A stretch of 64,000 nucleotides of DNA from Thalassobius sp965218685 (GCF_965218685.1 NZ_OZ244657.1:744001-808000); one strand, 5' to 3'; shown: positions 53,043 to 61,907, counted from the stretch's first letter. Program-made: numbers and translations. The notes: generated by a model not told the origin, from the letters alone.

Positions 53043-53069
53043 CACGGGCCCGAACAGGCCGGGCCCGTG
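53043..53069 (-). other. Hairpin between the PotA-like and binding-protein genes
   Basis: A perfect nine-base-pair stem (CACGGGCCC with GGGCCCGTG) without a thymine run, just after the PotA-like stop. Confidence 0.75.
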
Positions 53070-53075
53070 AATGCT

Positions 53076-54179
53076 TTATGCGTCCAGCGCGTGGCAGTCG
53101 GTCGGCAACCAGCCGATTTCCAACTGAGCACCGGGGATCAGGCGATCCTGGTCAGGTGCGTTCCGCGTCTTGACGACAAAGTCTTCGTTTCCGGCGACCC
53201 GCAGGCGTGTCCGGAAAATGTCACCCATGTAGATGAATTCCAGTACCTCTGCTTTCAGGGTATGAGCGCCCTCTTGCAGACGTGCCTTGTTGAATTCCAC
53301 ACGCTCGGGACGGATCGAAACCTTTGTCCGCTCGCCAGCTTTGGAAACGTTCACCGCTTTCGCGTCGATCAGCTCTCCATCGTCCAGCTTTACCAGACAC
53401 AGGCCGTCGCTCTTCATTTCGACAACGGTGCCTTCCAGCGTGTTATTCTCGCCGATGAACTGCGCGACAAAGCTGTTTTCCGGCGCTTCGTACAGTTGAT
53501 CCGGCGGGGCCAGCTGCTGAATGCGGCCATCGTCAAACACGGCAACGCGGTCCGACATTGTCAACGCCTCGGTCTGGTCGTGGGTCACGTAAACGGTGGT
53601 GATCCCCAGCTCGTGCGCCAGACGCGTGATTTCGAACTGCATGTGCTCACGCAGCTGTTTGTCCAGCGCGCCCAGCGGCTCGTCCATCAGGACCAACTCG
53701 GGTTCGAACACCAGCGCACGGGCCAGTGCGATCCGCTGCTGCTGACCACCAGACAACTGGGCAGGACGGCGATTGCCGAACGCACCCATCTGCACCATGT
53801 CCAGCGCACGCATGATTTTCTCTTCGCGTACGGACTTGTCCAGGCCGCGGACCTCAAGCGGGAACGAAAGGTTCTCGGCCACGGTCATATGCGGGAACAG
53901 AGCGTAGTTCTGGAACACCATCCCGATACCGCGCTTATGCGGCGGGATGTTGTTAATCGGTTTACCATCCAAAAGGATTTCGCCGTGTGTGGCGGTTTCG
54001 AAGCCGGCCAGCATCATCAGGCAAGTGGTTTTTCCCGAACCGGACGGCCCTAGCATTGTCAGGAACTCGCCCTTGGGCATGTCCAGGTTCAGATCTTTGA
54101 CGACCAGTGTCTCACCATCATAGCTTTTCTGGACACGGTCGAATTTTACGAAACTGTCGTTCGTTGAAGCGTCGAGCAA
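53076..54179 (-). CDS. Polyamine-type ABC transporter ATP-binding protein (PotA-like)
   Basis: A 367-residue ATPase. Walker A GPSGSGKTTCLMML near residue 44, the signature LSGGQQQRIALARAL near residue 145, Walker B LVLMDEPLGALD and the switch His (VTHDQTEAL) are intact, followed by a TOBE domain. The start is TTG at 54177-54179, because no ATG precedes Walker A; a run of G lies five bases upstream. It heads the operon on this strand. Confidence 0.94.
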   Translation of the reverse strand: MLDASTNDSFVKFDRVQKSYDGETLVVKDLNLDMPKGEFLTMLGPSGSGKTTCLMMLAGFETATHGEILLDGKPINNIPPHKRGIGMVFQNYALFPHMTVAENLSFPLEVRGLDKSVREEKIMRALDMVQMGAFGNRRPAQLSGGQQQRIALARALVFEPELVLMDEPLGALDKQLREHMQFEITRLAHELGITTVYVTHDQTEALTMSDRVAVFDDGRIQQLAPPDQLYEAPENSFVAQFIGENNTLEGTVVEMKSDGLCLVKLDDGELIDAKAVNVSKAGERTKVSIRPERVEFNKARLQEGAHTLKAEVLEFIYMGDIFRTRLRVAGNEDFVVKTRNAPDQDRLIPGAQLEIGWLPTDCHALDA

Positions 54180-54223
54180 GTGACCCCCCCGTGGGTTCTA
54201 TTTTTTTCTGAAACTTAGCCAAC

Positions 54224-54252
54224 TACATACGAAGACGATTTACAACATCCAA
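54224..54252 (-). promoter_or_regulatory. Candidate sigma-70-type promoter of the PotA-like operon
   Basis: On the minus strand TTGGAT and TATGTA are separated by 17 bases, 45 bp upstream of the TTG start. Confidence 0.4.
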
Positions 54253-54346
54253 ACCGACTGAAATGTTCAAAATGGCGGGAAGTTTGCCTTAAAAAACGTC
54301 GCTCCGCAGGCGTACCAAATCGCACAGGATGCAACAGCCATATCTA

Positions 54347-54361
54347 TTGACCAAAGGTCAA
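54347..54361. promoter_or_regulatory. Perfect palindrome upstream of the PotA-like operon
   Basis: TTGACC-AAA-GGTCAA, 15 bases, is between the PotA-like gene and the beta-propeller gene. It may bind a regulator of the transporter; no factor is known. Confidence 0.4.
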
Positions 54362-54396
54362 CAGAGCAAGTTTGAACGAAGAGGCTAGTTTCGCCA

Positions 54397-55563
54397 TCAG
54401 CATGGCACCGCATTTGGCATTTCGCTGGCCGCAGGCGACACTTTTAGTCCATTTGCGACAATTTCGGCCTTCAAGACCCCTGAACACCCAGAGTGGTCGA
54501 GTACGCCCAGGCGGCGCTCGGTCAACGAGGCCACATAGATTTTGCCGTCTGGCCCGGTGACTGCACCAGTGGTCAAAGCATAGGCACCTTTGGGGTCTTG
54601 AAGTGTTTCGACCACCTTTCCGTCGCCACGCATCCGCAAAATGAACCCGTACCGTGTCGGCGCAGGTTTCATTTTTTGGGGCAGACGCAGCACCGCACGG
54701 CGAATCGCTGGGCTCTGGTCCAGTTTGTCCATCAGGTCATTGCGCGGACTGACCAGTCCCAACCACATCGTCCCGTCCGGGGCGTCGTTGATGTTGTCCG
54801 GAAAACCCGGAAGGTTCTCCAGCACCACCTTGCGCTCTGCCCCATCCGGGGAAAGGCGCCACACCCGATAGGCACCGGTTTCAACCACGAAGATCGCTCC
54901 GTCCGGGCCGATGGCCACACCATTGGGAAAGGTCATGCCATTCGCAAAAAGGCTCGCCTTGCCGGTGACCGGGTCATATTTCAGTACCCGCCCATTATTG
55001 GAATGTTCGATCAGGTCCAGGATCGAGGCTGACAGAGTTCCGCCGTTTGCCTCGGCCCCAAACCGTGTTGAGGCATCCGTGAAATAGATCGTCCCGTCCT
55101 GTGCGATATCCAGGTCGTTTGCATAAAGGATGGGACTCCCGTCGGCTTCGGTCGCCAAAACGTTCACTTCTCCGTTCTGATCGATCGACAGAAGGCCCTT
55201 AAACGCGTCAGCCACGTACAGGGTGCCATCAGGCGCAAACTCCAGCCCAAGCGGGCGACCACCGGTAATGGCAAACACTTCGGCCACGTCTTTGGGGTTA
55301 GTTCCGCGGCGGATGATCTCGCCGCCGTGTGTCGCCACATAGATCAGCCCGTCAGGACCAACGGCCACATCCTCGGGGCCGGTGCGCCCGTCCAGATCCA
55401 GAAACTCAAGGTCAGTCAACCGGGCGTTAGGGGCAAAATCACCTGAATACCCGGGGTTCGGAGGAGCCTGCCACGCCTTGGGCTGAACCGGGACCGGCCA
55501 AACCACAAGATACAGAACACAGATCCCGAAGATCAGTCCAAAAAGCCCAAAAAATGAACGCAT
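54397..55563 (-). CDS. SMP-30/strictosidine-synthase-like beta-propeller protein
   Basis: A 388-residue protein anchored by an N-terminal hydrophobic segment (FFGLFGLIFGICVLYLVVW). The rest forms a six-bladed propeller of the gluconolactonase/strictosidine synthase type, with repeated VGPDGLIYVATHGG, FAPDGTLYVADAFKG and IGPDGAIFVVETGAYRVWR blades. Lactonase or hydrolase activity is possible. It is 35 bp after the aminotransferase and on the same strand, so cotranscription with it is likely. Confidence 0.9.
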   Translation of the reverse strand: MRSFFGLFGLIFGICVLYLVVWPVPVQPKAWQAPPNPGYSGDFAPNARLTDLEFLDLDGRTGPEDVAVGPDGLIYVATHGGEIIRRGTNPKDVAEVFAITGGRPLGLEFAPDGTLYVADAFKGLLSIDQNGEVNVLATEADGSPILYANDLDIAQDGTIYFTDASTRFGAEANGGTLSASILDLIEHSNNGRVLKYDPVTGKASLFANGMTFPNGVAIGPDGAIFVVETGAYRVWRLSPDGAERKVVLENLPGFPDNINDAPDGTMWLGLVSPRNDLMDKLDQSPAIRRAVLRLPQKMKPAPTRYGFILRMRGDGKVVETLQDPKGAYALTTGAVTGPDGKIYVASLTERRLGVLDHSGCSGVLKAEIVANGLKVSPAASEMPNAVPC

Positions 55564-55598
55564 TTTACCCCCTACTTGGCGCGGGGGTGTGCAGCCCC

Positions 55599-57005
55599 TT
55601 AACTCGCCGTAATCGCGGCCCGCCATAAACCTTCATCTTTAACGCGAGACATTCCCTCGTCAAGCGACTTAACCGCGCGATCAATCAGGATATCCACTTC
55701 CTCGCGGGTGATAACCAAGGGGGGGCTGATGATCATACGGTCCCCAACGTGGCGCATGATCAGGTTGTTGGCGAAGCACCGCTCGCGGCAGATATATCCC
55801 ACTGTTCCCGCATCCGAGGCAAAGGCTGCGCGGCTTTCCTTGTGCGGTGTCAGGGCGATCGAGCCCATCATCCCCACGATCTTGGCCTCGCCTACCATGG
55901 GGTGATCGGTCAGGGCCTCCCATTTCTGTTTCAGATAGGGAGCAATATCGTCGCGGACATAGTCCACGATCTTTTCTTCTTGCATGATGTTGATGTTTTC
56001 CAGCGCCACAGCGGCGGCCACCGGATGCGCATTATAAGTATAACCGTGGTTGAACTCGCAGTTCCCGATCACCTCGGCCACCTCATCACTGACAATAGAG
56101 CCGCCGATCGGCTGATAGCCCGAGCTAAGCCCCTTGGCGATCGTCATGATATCCGGGGTGCAGCCCACGGTTTCACTGCCGAACCAATTTCCGGTCCGAC
56201 CAAAGCCACAGATCACCTCGTCCGCGATCAACAGGATCTCATACTTGTCGCAGATGCGCTGGATTTCCGGCCAGTATGTTTCCGGCGGCACGATCACCCC
56301 GCCGGCGCCTTGCACGGGTTCGGCGATAAAGGCAGCGACGTTATCCTCGCCCAGATCCAAAATGGCCTTTTCAAGCTGTTGCGCGCGCTCCAGGCCGAAT
56401 TCCTCGGGCGAGGTATCGCCCCCCTCGGCCCACCAGTTCGGCTGATCGATGTGATAGATATCCGGGATCGGCAAACCGCCCTGCGCGTGCATCCCCGTCA
56501 TCCCGCCCAGCGACGCGCTCCCCACGGTCGAGCCGTGATAGGCGTTCTTGCGGCTGATGATGGTCTTTTTCGTCGACTTACCCTTCTGCGCCCAATAGGT
56601 GCGCACCATTCGAATATTGGTATCGTTCGCTTCGGATCCGGAACCTGCATAGAAAACGTGGTTCAAATGCCCCGGAGCGATCTCGGCCAGCTTCTGGCTC
56701 AGCGCGATGGCGGGCACGTGGGTCGTCATGAAGAACGTGTTGTAATAGGGCAGCTCGGCCATCTGGCGGGCGGCGACTTCGGCCAGACGCTGGCGACCAT
56801 AGCCGATGTTAACGCACCACAGCCCGGCCATGGCATCAAGAATCTTGTTGCCCTCGCTGTCATGCACCCACGAGCCGTCCGCCCGCGTAATCACCCGAGC
56901 GCCTTTTTCGGCCAGCTCGGACTGGGTCGAGAAGGGATGCATATGGTGCGCCGCATCCAGAGCCTGCAGTTCCTGGGTGGGCATGTGGTTGGTGATCAGG
57001 GTCAT
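55599..57005 (-). CDS. Putrescine-type class III aminotransferase (SpuC-like)
   Basis: A 468-residue class III PLP aminotransferase. The opening LDAAHHMHPFSTQSELAEKG, the GSEANDTNIRMVR cofactor loop, LLIADEVICGFGRTG near residue 255 and the PLP lysine in TIAKGLSSGYQPIGG near residue 285 fit the putrescine/diamine-pyruvate aminotransferase group. It is likely the first step of polyamine nitrogen removal in this region; substrate is inferred. The start ATG at 57003-57005 is chosen over a longer form. An operator-like inverted repeat lies 58 bp upstream. Confidence 0.92.
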   Translation of the reverse strand: MTLITNHMPTQELQALDAAHHMHPFSTQSELAEKGARVITRADGSWVHDSEGNKILDAMAGLWCVNIGYGRQRLAEVAARQMAELPYYNTFFMTTHVPAIALSQKLAEIAPGHLNHVFYAGSGSEANDTNIRMVRTYWAQKGKSTKKTIISRKNAYHGSTVGSASLGGMTGMHAQGGLPIPDIYHIDQPNWWAEGGDTSPEEFGLERAQQLEKAILDLGEDNVAAFIAEPVQGAGGVIVPPETYWPEIQRICDKYEILLIADEVICGFGRTGNWFGSETVGCTPDIMTIAKGLSSGYQPIGGSIVSDEVAEVIGNCEFNHGYTYNAHPVAAAVALENINIMQEEKIVDYVRDDIAPYLKQKWEALTDHPMVGEAKIVGMMGSIALTPHKESRAAFASDAGTVGYICRERCFANNLIMRHVGDRMIISPPLVITREEVDILIDRAVKSLDEGMSRVKDEGLWRAAITAS

Positions 57006-57062
57006 TTCCGGCCTCAACAAACAGAAGAAAGGGCGCAAATCGAGTCGGCTCGACAAGCGTTT

Positions 57063-57081
57063 CGATCAGAATATGATCAAA
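57063..57081. promoter_or_regulatory. Candidate GntR operator O1 at the aminotransferase promoter
   Basis: TCGATC-N7-GATCAA overlaps the predicted -10 box of the aminotransferase promoter. It matches O2 near 57.9 kb in arm sequence and spacing, apart from one base. Confidence 0.65.
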
Positions 57082-57096
57082 TTAATGGATGTCAAT
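57069..57096 (-). promoter_or_regulatory. Candidate promoter of the aminotransferase gene
   Basis: On the minus strand TTGACA and TATTCT are separated by 16 bases. The candidate operator covers the -10 box. Confidence 0.6.
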
Positions 57097-57100
57097 CGAA

Positions 57101-57784
57101 TCAAGACACGGTCAACAGATCGCGTACTTGCTCCATTCCTTGCAGCATATCCTCGCGGCAGGCACGTGCGGCGCCCTCTGCATCGCGCGTGCGCATGCAA
57201 GCCAAAAGGTCCTTGTGCCTGTCGGGCAGGTTCTGTGTTCCAACCCGTCCGCAGACGACCCGCAGAGATGGCCCGAATCGCAGCCACAGCCCTTCTGCCA
57301 TTGCTGCCAGAATCGGAGCATCGGCCATTTCATAGATTTTCGCGTGGAATCTATAGTTGTTCTCCAGATAGCCCTGCAGGTCCCCCTTGGCGATGGCAGC
57401 GTCCAACTCGTCGTCCAGCTTGGTCAGTTCGGCCAGATCTTCGGGCTTGGCGCGTTCGGTGGCGCGCAAACCAAGGTGAGACTCAAGCCACTGACGTGCA
57501 TAAGTAATTTCTGCGATATTCTCTGCAGTCAGCAAGGGAACGATGACGCGGCGGTTGCCCTGAAACTCCAGCGCTCCCTCTGCGGTCAGGCGGCGAATCG
57601 CCTCGCGGACCGGGGTCATGCCGGCGTTCAGTCGGTCGGTCAAACCCTGGATCGTCACGGGCTGACCAGGCGCAATCTCGCCAAACAGAATCTGTTCGCG
57701 CAGCTTGCGATAGATCACCTCGTGGGCCGGCAGACGGGCTTTGCTCGTCTCGTTCCCGGTCACTTTCTGGGCGCTTCCGTCCAT
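57101..57784 (-). CDS. GntR-family (FadR/VanR-type FCD) transcriptional regulator
   Basis: A 227-residue regulator. The N-terminal winged helix carries VIYRKLREQILFGEIAPGQPVTIQGLTDRLNAGMTPVREAIRRL over residues 22-65. The helical FCD ligand-binding domain follows with NYRFHAKIYEMAD and RVGTQNLPDRHKDLLACM metal-site histidines. It lies between the aminotransferase and the potF-like gene. The start ATG 57784 follows AGAGG; ATG 57808 is the alternative. It probably represses both neighbours through the two inverted repeats. Confidence 0.93.
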   Translation of the reverse strand: MDGSAQKVTGNETSKARLPAHEVIYRKLREQILFGEIAPGQPVTIQGLTDRLNAGMTPVREAIRRLTAEGALEFQGNRRVIVPLLTAENIAEITYARQWLESHLGLRATERAKPEDLAELTKLDDELDAAIAKGDLQGYLENNYRFHAKIYEMADAPILAAMAEGLWLRFGPSLRVVCGRVGTQNLPDRHKDLLACMRTRDAEGAARACREDMLQGMEQVRDLLTVS

Positions 57785-57862
57785 TCTGCCTCTTTTCCCC
57801 GCAGTCATGTAAATCCAATTGTTGCGAGTTTACTGGACCCGTGAAAACATTTCCATATTGCC

Positions 57863-57892
57863 TTGAACGGCATTTTTTGATCAAATTAAGAT
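57863..57892 (+). promoter_or_regulatory. Candidate promoter of the potF-like operon
   Basis: TTGAAC and TAAGAT are separated by 18 bases, 41 bp before the start codon. The candidate operator O2 covers the spacer end and -10 box. Confidence 0.5.
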
Positions 57893-57895
57893 CAA
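57877..57895. promoter_or_regulatory. Candidate GntR operator O2 at the potF-like promoter
   Basis: TTGATC-AAATTAA-GATCAA, a perfect six-seven-six inverted repeat. It shares the 12-mer TGATCAAATTAA with the O1 region. Confidence 0.65.
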
Positions 57896-57932
57896 CGGGA
57901 AGTTAATCCCGAAATCCATGGGGAGATATGGA

Positions 57933-59017
57933 ATGTTGAAACGTTTTATGACCATGACGGCCGTCACTGCGATCTGCGCCGGTGCCGCCGCTGCAGAAGA
58001 GGTCCGGGTCTACAACTGGTCCGACTACATCGACGAAGAGCTGCTGACCAAGTTCGAGGAAGAGACCGGCATCAAGCTGATCTACGATGTGTTCGACAGC
58101 AACGAAGTGCTGGAAACCAAGCTGCTGGCAGGTGGCTCGGGCTATGATGTTGTGGTGCCGACGGGTTCCTTCCTGCAGCGCCAGATCCAGGCGGGCGTGT
58201 TCCAGAAACTCGACACCAGCAAACTGTCCAACATCGGAAACCTGTGGGACACGATCCAGGAACGCACCGCGCGGTTCGACCCCGATAACGCTTACTCGAT
58301 CAACTATATGTGGGGCACCACCGGGATCGGTGTGAATGTCGGCAAGGTCAAAGAGGTTCTGGGTGAGGATGCCCCGATCGACTCGCTGTCGCTGGTGTTC
58401 GACCCGGCCAACATGGAAAAACTCAGCGAATGCGGCGTGCATTTCCTGGACGCCCCGGACGAGATGATCCCCGCCGCGCTGACCTATCTGGGTGAAGACC
58501 CCAACAGCCACGACAAGGACGTGATCGGCAAGGTCGAAGCGATGTTCGCCGGCATCCGTCCCTATGTGCAGAAGTTCCACAGCTCGGAATACATCAACGC
58601 ACTGGCAAACGGTGATATCTGCGTGGCCGTCGGCTGGCGGGTGACATTCTGCAAGCGCGGGACCGCGCGGACGAGGCCGATAACGGTGTCGAGATTGCCT
58701 ATAACGCCCCGTCCGAAGGCGCGCTGATGTGGTTTGACCAGATGGCCATTCCCGCCGACGCCCCCAACCCCGAAGCCGCGCACAAGTTCCTGAACTTCAT
58801 TCTGGACGCCAATAACATGGCTGCCGCCTCGAACTACGTTTACTACGCCAACGGCAACAAGGCCTCGCAAGAATTCCTAGAAGAAGACGTGATCGGTGAT
58901 CCGGCGATCTATCCCAGCGCCGAGGCGATGGCGAACACCTATATCAAAGGCCCCTACCCGCAGAAGGTTCAGCGTACAGTGACCCGCCTGTGGACCAAGA
59001 TCAAATCGGGCACCTAA
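57933..59017 (+). pseudogene. PotF-like polyamine-binding protein gene with a single-base frameshift
   Basis: The gene codes for a periplasmic binding protein with signal peptide MLKRFMTMTAVTAICAGAAA and the PotD/PotF opening EEVRVYNWSDYIDEELL. The frame breaks after 235 residues, at about 58637, where one base is missing after CVAVGW; the expected continuation SGDILQARDRADEAD is readable in another frame, and the 96-residue remainder (MWFDQMAIPADAPNPEAAHKF to WTKIKSGT) is intact through 59017. Restoring one base (T) gives a full-length protein of about 360 residues. Either a real recent loss or a sequencing error. The start follows GGGGAG. Confidence 0.85.
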
Positions 59018-59030
59018 ACCAGCCTGTTTC

Positions 59031-59061
59031 GGCCCGCGCATCAATCTGCGCGGGCCTTTTT
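59031..59061 (+). terminator. Rho-independent terminator or attenuator between potF-like and potG-like genes
   Basis: A perfect ten-base-pair stem (GGCCCGCGCA with TGCGCGGGCC, loop TCAATC) followed by TTTTT. Only 14 bases remain before the next start codon, so it probably reduces downstream transcription. Confidence 0.8.
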
Positions 59062-59075
59062 ATGTGGGGACTGAC

Positions 59076-60203
59076 ATGACCGCATCCGAATTCGAACCAT
59101 GGAACGACCCGACCGCGACGCCCCTGATTCAGTTCAAGAACGTCACCAAACGGTTCGGAGATTTCACCGCGATCGACGACCTGACCCAAGACATCTACGA
59201 ACGCGAGTTCTTTGCCTTGCTGGGACCCTCGGGTTGCGGGAAAACCACGATGATGCGGATGCTGGCCGGGTTTGAAACTCCGACCTCGGGCCAGATCATC
59301 ATCGCCGGGCAGGACATGGCCCAGGTGCCACCGAACGAACGTGCGGTGAACATGATGTTCCAGTCCTACGCCCTGTTCCCGCATCTTTCGATTTGGGAAA
59401 ACATCGCTTTCGGTCTGAAGCGGCAGAAATTGCCCAAGGATCAGATTGGTGAACGGGTAGAGGAGATGCTGCGCCTGACCCGCTTGTCCAAGTTCGCCAA
59501 GCGCAAACCGCACCAAATCTCGGGCGGGCAGCGTCAGCGGGTGGCCTTGGCCCGATCTCTGGCGCGGGCGCCGAAACTGCTGTTGCTGGATGAACCCCTG
59601 GGCGCGCTGGATCGCAAGCTGCGCGAGGAAACCCAGTTCGAACTGATGGATATCCAGGAAAAGACCGGCACCACCTTTGTCATCGTTACCCATGACCAGG
59701 AAGAGGCTATGACCGTTGCCAGCCGCGTCGCCGTGATGGACGAAGGCCGCATCATGCAAGTCGCCACCCCCGCGAATATCTATGAAGAACCGAACTCGGT
59801 CTATGTTGCTGATTTCATTGGGGACGTGAACATCATTCAGGGAACGGCCAGTCAGTCCGGCCCAGATGGGTTTGACATCAAATGGCACGCGGATCATGCC
59901 CCGATCCATGCCCAGACCAACCGTGCTCTGACCGACGGACAGACCGCTTTCGTTGCCATCCGTCCGGAAAAAATCAGCATCTCAGCCGACAAACCCGAAG
60001 GCGCCATGAACGCCGTTAAAGGCAAGATCATCGACATCGGGTACTTGGGCAATATCTCGACCTATCACGTGGAAATTCCCGGCGGGTTGATGGTCAAGGC
60101 ACAGGCCACCAACACCCGCCGCCTGTCGCGCCGGGGCTTTACCTGGGAAGACGAGGTTTGGCTCAGCTGGACGCTGACCGCCGGATCGGTGCTGGAGCAA
60201 TAA
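59076..60203 (+). CDS. Polyamine-type ABC transporter ATP-binding protein (PotG-like)
   Basis: A 375-residue ATPase. Walker A GPSGCGKTTMMRML near residue 50, signature ISGGQRQRVALARSL near residue 150, Walker B LLLLDEPLGALDRK and the switch VTHDQEEAM are intact, followed by a TOBE domain (FVAIRPEKISISAD). The ATG at 59076 follows GGGGA. It is downstream of the attenuator-like hairpin and abuts the permease gene by one base. Confidence 0.95.
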   Translation: MTASEFEPWNDPTATPLIQFKNVTKRFGDFTAIDDLTQDIYEREFFALLGPSGCGKTTMMRMLAGFETPTSGQIIIAGQDMAQVPPNERAVNMMFQSYALFPHLSIWENIAFGLKRQKLPKDQIGERVEEMLRLTRLSKFAKRKPHQISGGQRQRVALARSLARAPKLLLLDEPLGALDRKLREETQFELMDIQEKTGTTFVIVTHDQEEAMTVASRVAVMDEGRIMQVATPANIYEEPNSVYVADFIGDVNIIQGTASQSGPDGFDIKWHADHAPIHAQTNRALTDGQTAFVAIRPEKISISADKPEGAMNAVKGKIIDIGYLGNISTYHVEIPGGLMVKAQATNTRRLSRRGFTWEDEVWLSWTLTAGSVLEQ

Positions 60204-60204
60204 G

Positions 60205-61092
60205 ATGCGGCGCCTGTTCCTGATCTGTGTTCCGTACCTGTGGCTTCTGGCGCTGTTCCTGATCCCATTTGTGATCGTCCTGAAAATTTCGCTCAGTGAC
60301 GCGGCGCTGGCCATTCCACCCTATATGCCCACGCTGGATCTGTCCGGTGGCTGGGCCGCGATCAAGGATTTCTTCAGCCAGCTGGATCTGGAAAACTTTG
60401 TCTGGCTGACCGAGGATGACCTGTATTGGAAGGCCTACCTGTCCAGCCTGAAAATCGCGCTTTTGTCCACTCTGCTGACATTGCTGGTGGGCTACCCCAT
60501 CGCTTATGGCATGGCCATGGCCCCGGATGAATGGCGCCCCACGCTGATGATGCTGGTGATCCTGCCGTTCTGGACCAGCTTCCTGATCCGCGTCTATTCG
60601 TGGATGGGCATCCTGTCGAACGAGGGTTTCCTAAACCAGTTCCTGATGTGGACCGGCCTGATCTCGGAACCGCTGACAATCCTGAACACCAATACGGCCG
60701 TCTATATTGGCATCGTCTACACCTATGTGCCCTTCATGATTCTGCCGATCTATGCTGCGTTGGAAAAGCTGGATGCGTCGCTGCTGGAGGCCGCCGAGGA
60801 TCTGGGATGCTCGCGCCTTTCCGCCTTCTGGCTGGTAACGATCCCGCTGTCAAAAAGTGGCATCATCGCTGGCTGCTTTCTGGTCTTCATCCCCACCATT
60901 GGCGAGTTCGTCATCCCCTCGCTTCTGGGTGGATCGGGCACGCTGATGATCGGCAAAGTGTTGTGGGAGGAGTTCTTCAGCAACCGTGACTGGCCTGTTG
61001 CCAGCGCCGTGGCGGTGGTGCTGCTGTTGATCCTGATCATCCCCATCATCCTGTTCCAGCGGAACGAACAAAAAGAACGGGAGAAGGGCTGA
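60205..61092 (+). CDS. ABC transporter permease (PotH-like)
   Basis: A 295-residue permease with six hydrophobic helices. The coupling loop LLEAAEDLGCSRLSAFWLVTIPLSKSG near residue 195 carries the EAA-type motif that docks on PotG. The start lies two bases after the PotG-like stop and the end shares one base with the next gene. Together with PotI-like it forms the channel for the PotF-like substrate. Confidence 0.93.
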   Translation: MRRLFLICVPYLWLLALFLIPFVIVLKISLSDAALAIPPYMPTLDLSGGWAAIKDFFSQLDLENFVWLTEDDLYWKAYLSSLKIALLSTLLTLLVGYPIAYGMAMAPDEWRPTLMMLVILPFWTSFLIRVYSWMGILSNEGFLNQFLMWTGLISEPLTILNTNTAVYIGIVYTYVPFMILPIYAALEKLDASLLEAAEDLGCSRLSAFWLVTIPLSKSGIIAGCFLVFIPTIGEFVIPSLLGGSGTLMIGKVLWEEFFSNRDWPVASAVAVVLLLILIIPIILFQRNEQKEREKG

Positions 61093-61907
61093 TGAGACGT
61101 TTCACCTGGTTCAACGCCACGTCTTTGACGCTGGGATTTGCGTTTTTGTACCTGCCCATGGTCATCCTTGTGATCTACAGCTTCAACGCCGGTAAGCTGG
61201 TGACGGTCTGGGCTGGGTTCAGCACCAAATGGTATGGAGAGCTGCTTGGAAACGAGGCATTTCTGGATGCCGCCTGGGTGACGGTTCAGGTGGCTGTTGT
61301 CAGCTCTTCCATCGCGACGGTGCTGGGAACGATGGCCGCGCTGGTGTTGGTGCGCGCCGGGCGCTTTTACGGCAGAACGCTGTTTTCGGGGATGATTTAT
61401 GCCCCGCTGGTCATGCCCGAGGTGATCACCGGCCTTTCGCTACTGCTGCTGTTCATCGGCATCGGGCTGGATCGCGGGATTTTCACTATCATTCTGGCGC
61501 ATACGACTTTTTCGATGTGCTACGTGTCCGTTGTGGTGTCCTCGCGGCTTGTCAGCTTTGATCAATCGCTGGAAGAGGCCGCTCTGGATCTGGGCTGCAC
61601 GCCGCTGGAATCCTTCCGGCTGGTGACGCTGCCGATCATCGCACCTGCAGTCATTTCTGGATGGTTGCTGGCGTTCACGCTGTCGTTGGATGATCTGGTG
61701 ATCGCCTCGTTCACCGCTGGTCCGTCGGCCACGACGCTGCCGATCAAGATCTTCTCGGCTGTGCGTCTGGGCGTCAGCCCCGAGATTAACGCCCTGTCCA
61801 CCATCATGATCGGTATTGTTGCGGTGGGGGTCATCACGGCCTCGGTTGTGACAAAACGCGCTGCCGTCCGCGCCCGCCGGGACGAGCAAGCCGCAGCCCA
61901 CACATGA
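61092..61907 (+). CDS. ABC transporter permease (PotI-like)
   Basis: A 271-residue permease with six helices (opening LTLGFAFLYLPMVILVIYSF). The EAA loop LEEAALDLGCTPLESFRLVTLPIIAPA is near residue 160, and the HTTFSMCYVSVVVSSRL stretch precedes it. It overlaps the PotH-like gene by one base and the oxidase gene by four bases, closing the transporter operon. Confidence 0.94.
   Translation: MRRFTWFNATSLTLGFAFLYLPMVILVIYSFNAGKLVTVWAGFSTKWYGELLGNEAFLDAAWVTVQVAVVSSSIATVLGTMAALVLVRAGRFYGRTLFSGMIYAPLVMPEVITGLSLLLLFIGIGLDRGIFTIILAHTTFSMCYVSVVVSSRLVSFDQSLEEAALDLGCTPLESFRLVTLPIIAPAVISGWLLAFTLSLDDLVIASFTAGPSATTLPIKIFSAVRLGVSPEINALSTIMIGIVAVGVITASVVTKRAAVRARRDEQAAAHT

Noticed and set aside
55749..57335. 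A 528-codon open frame antisense to the aminotransferase and part of the GntR gene
   Set aside because: It crosses two clearly coding genes in the opposite strand and has no protein-like motif.
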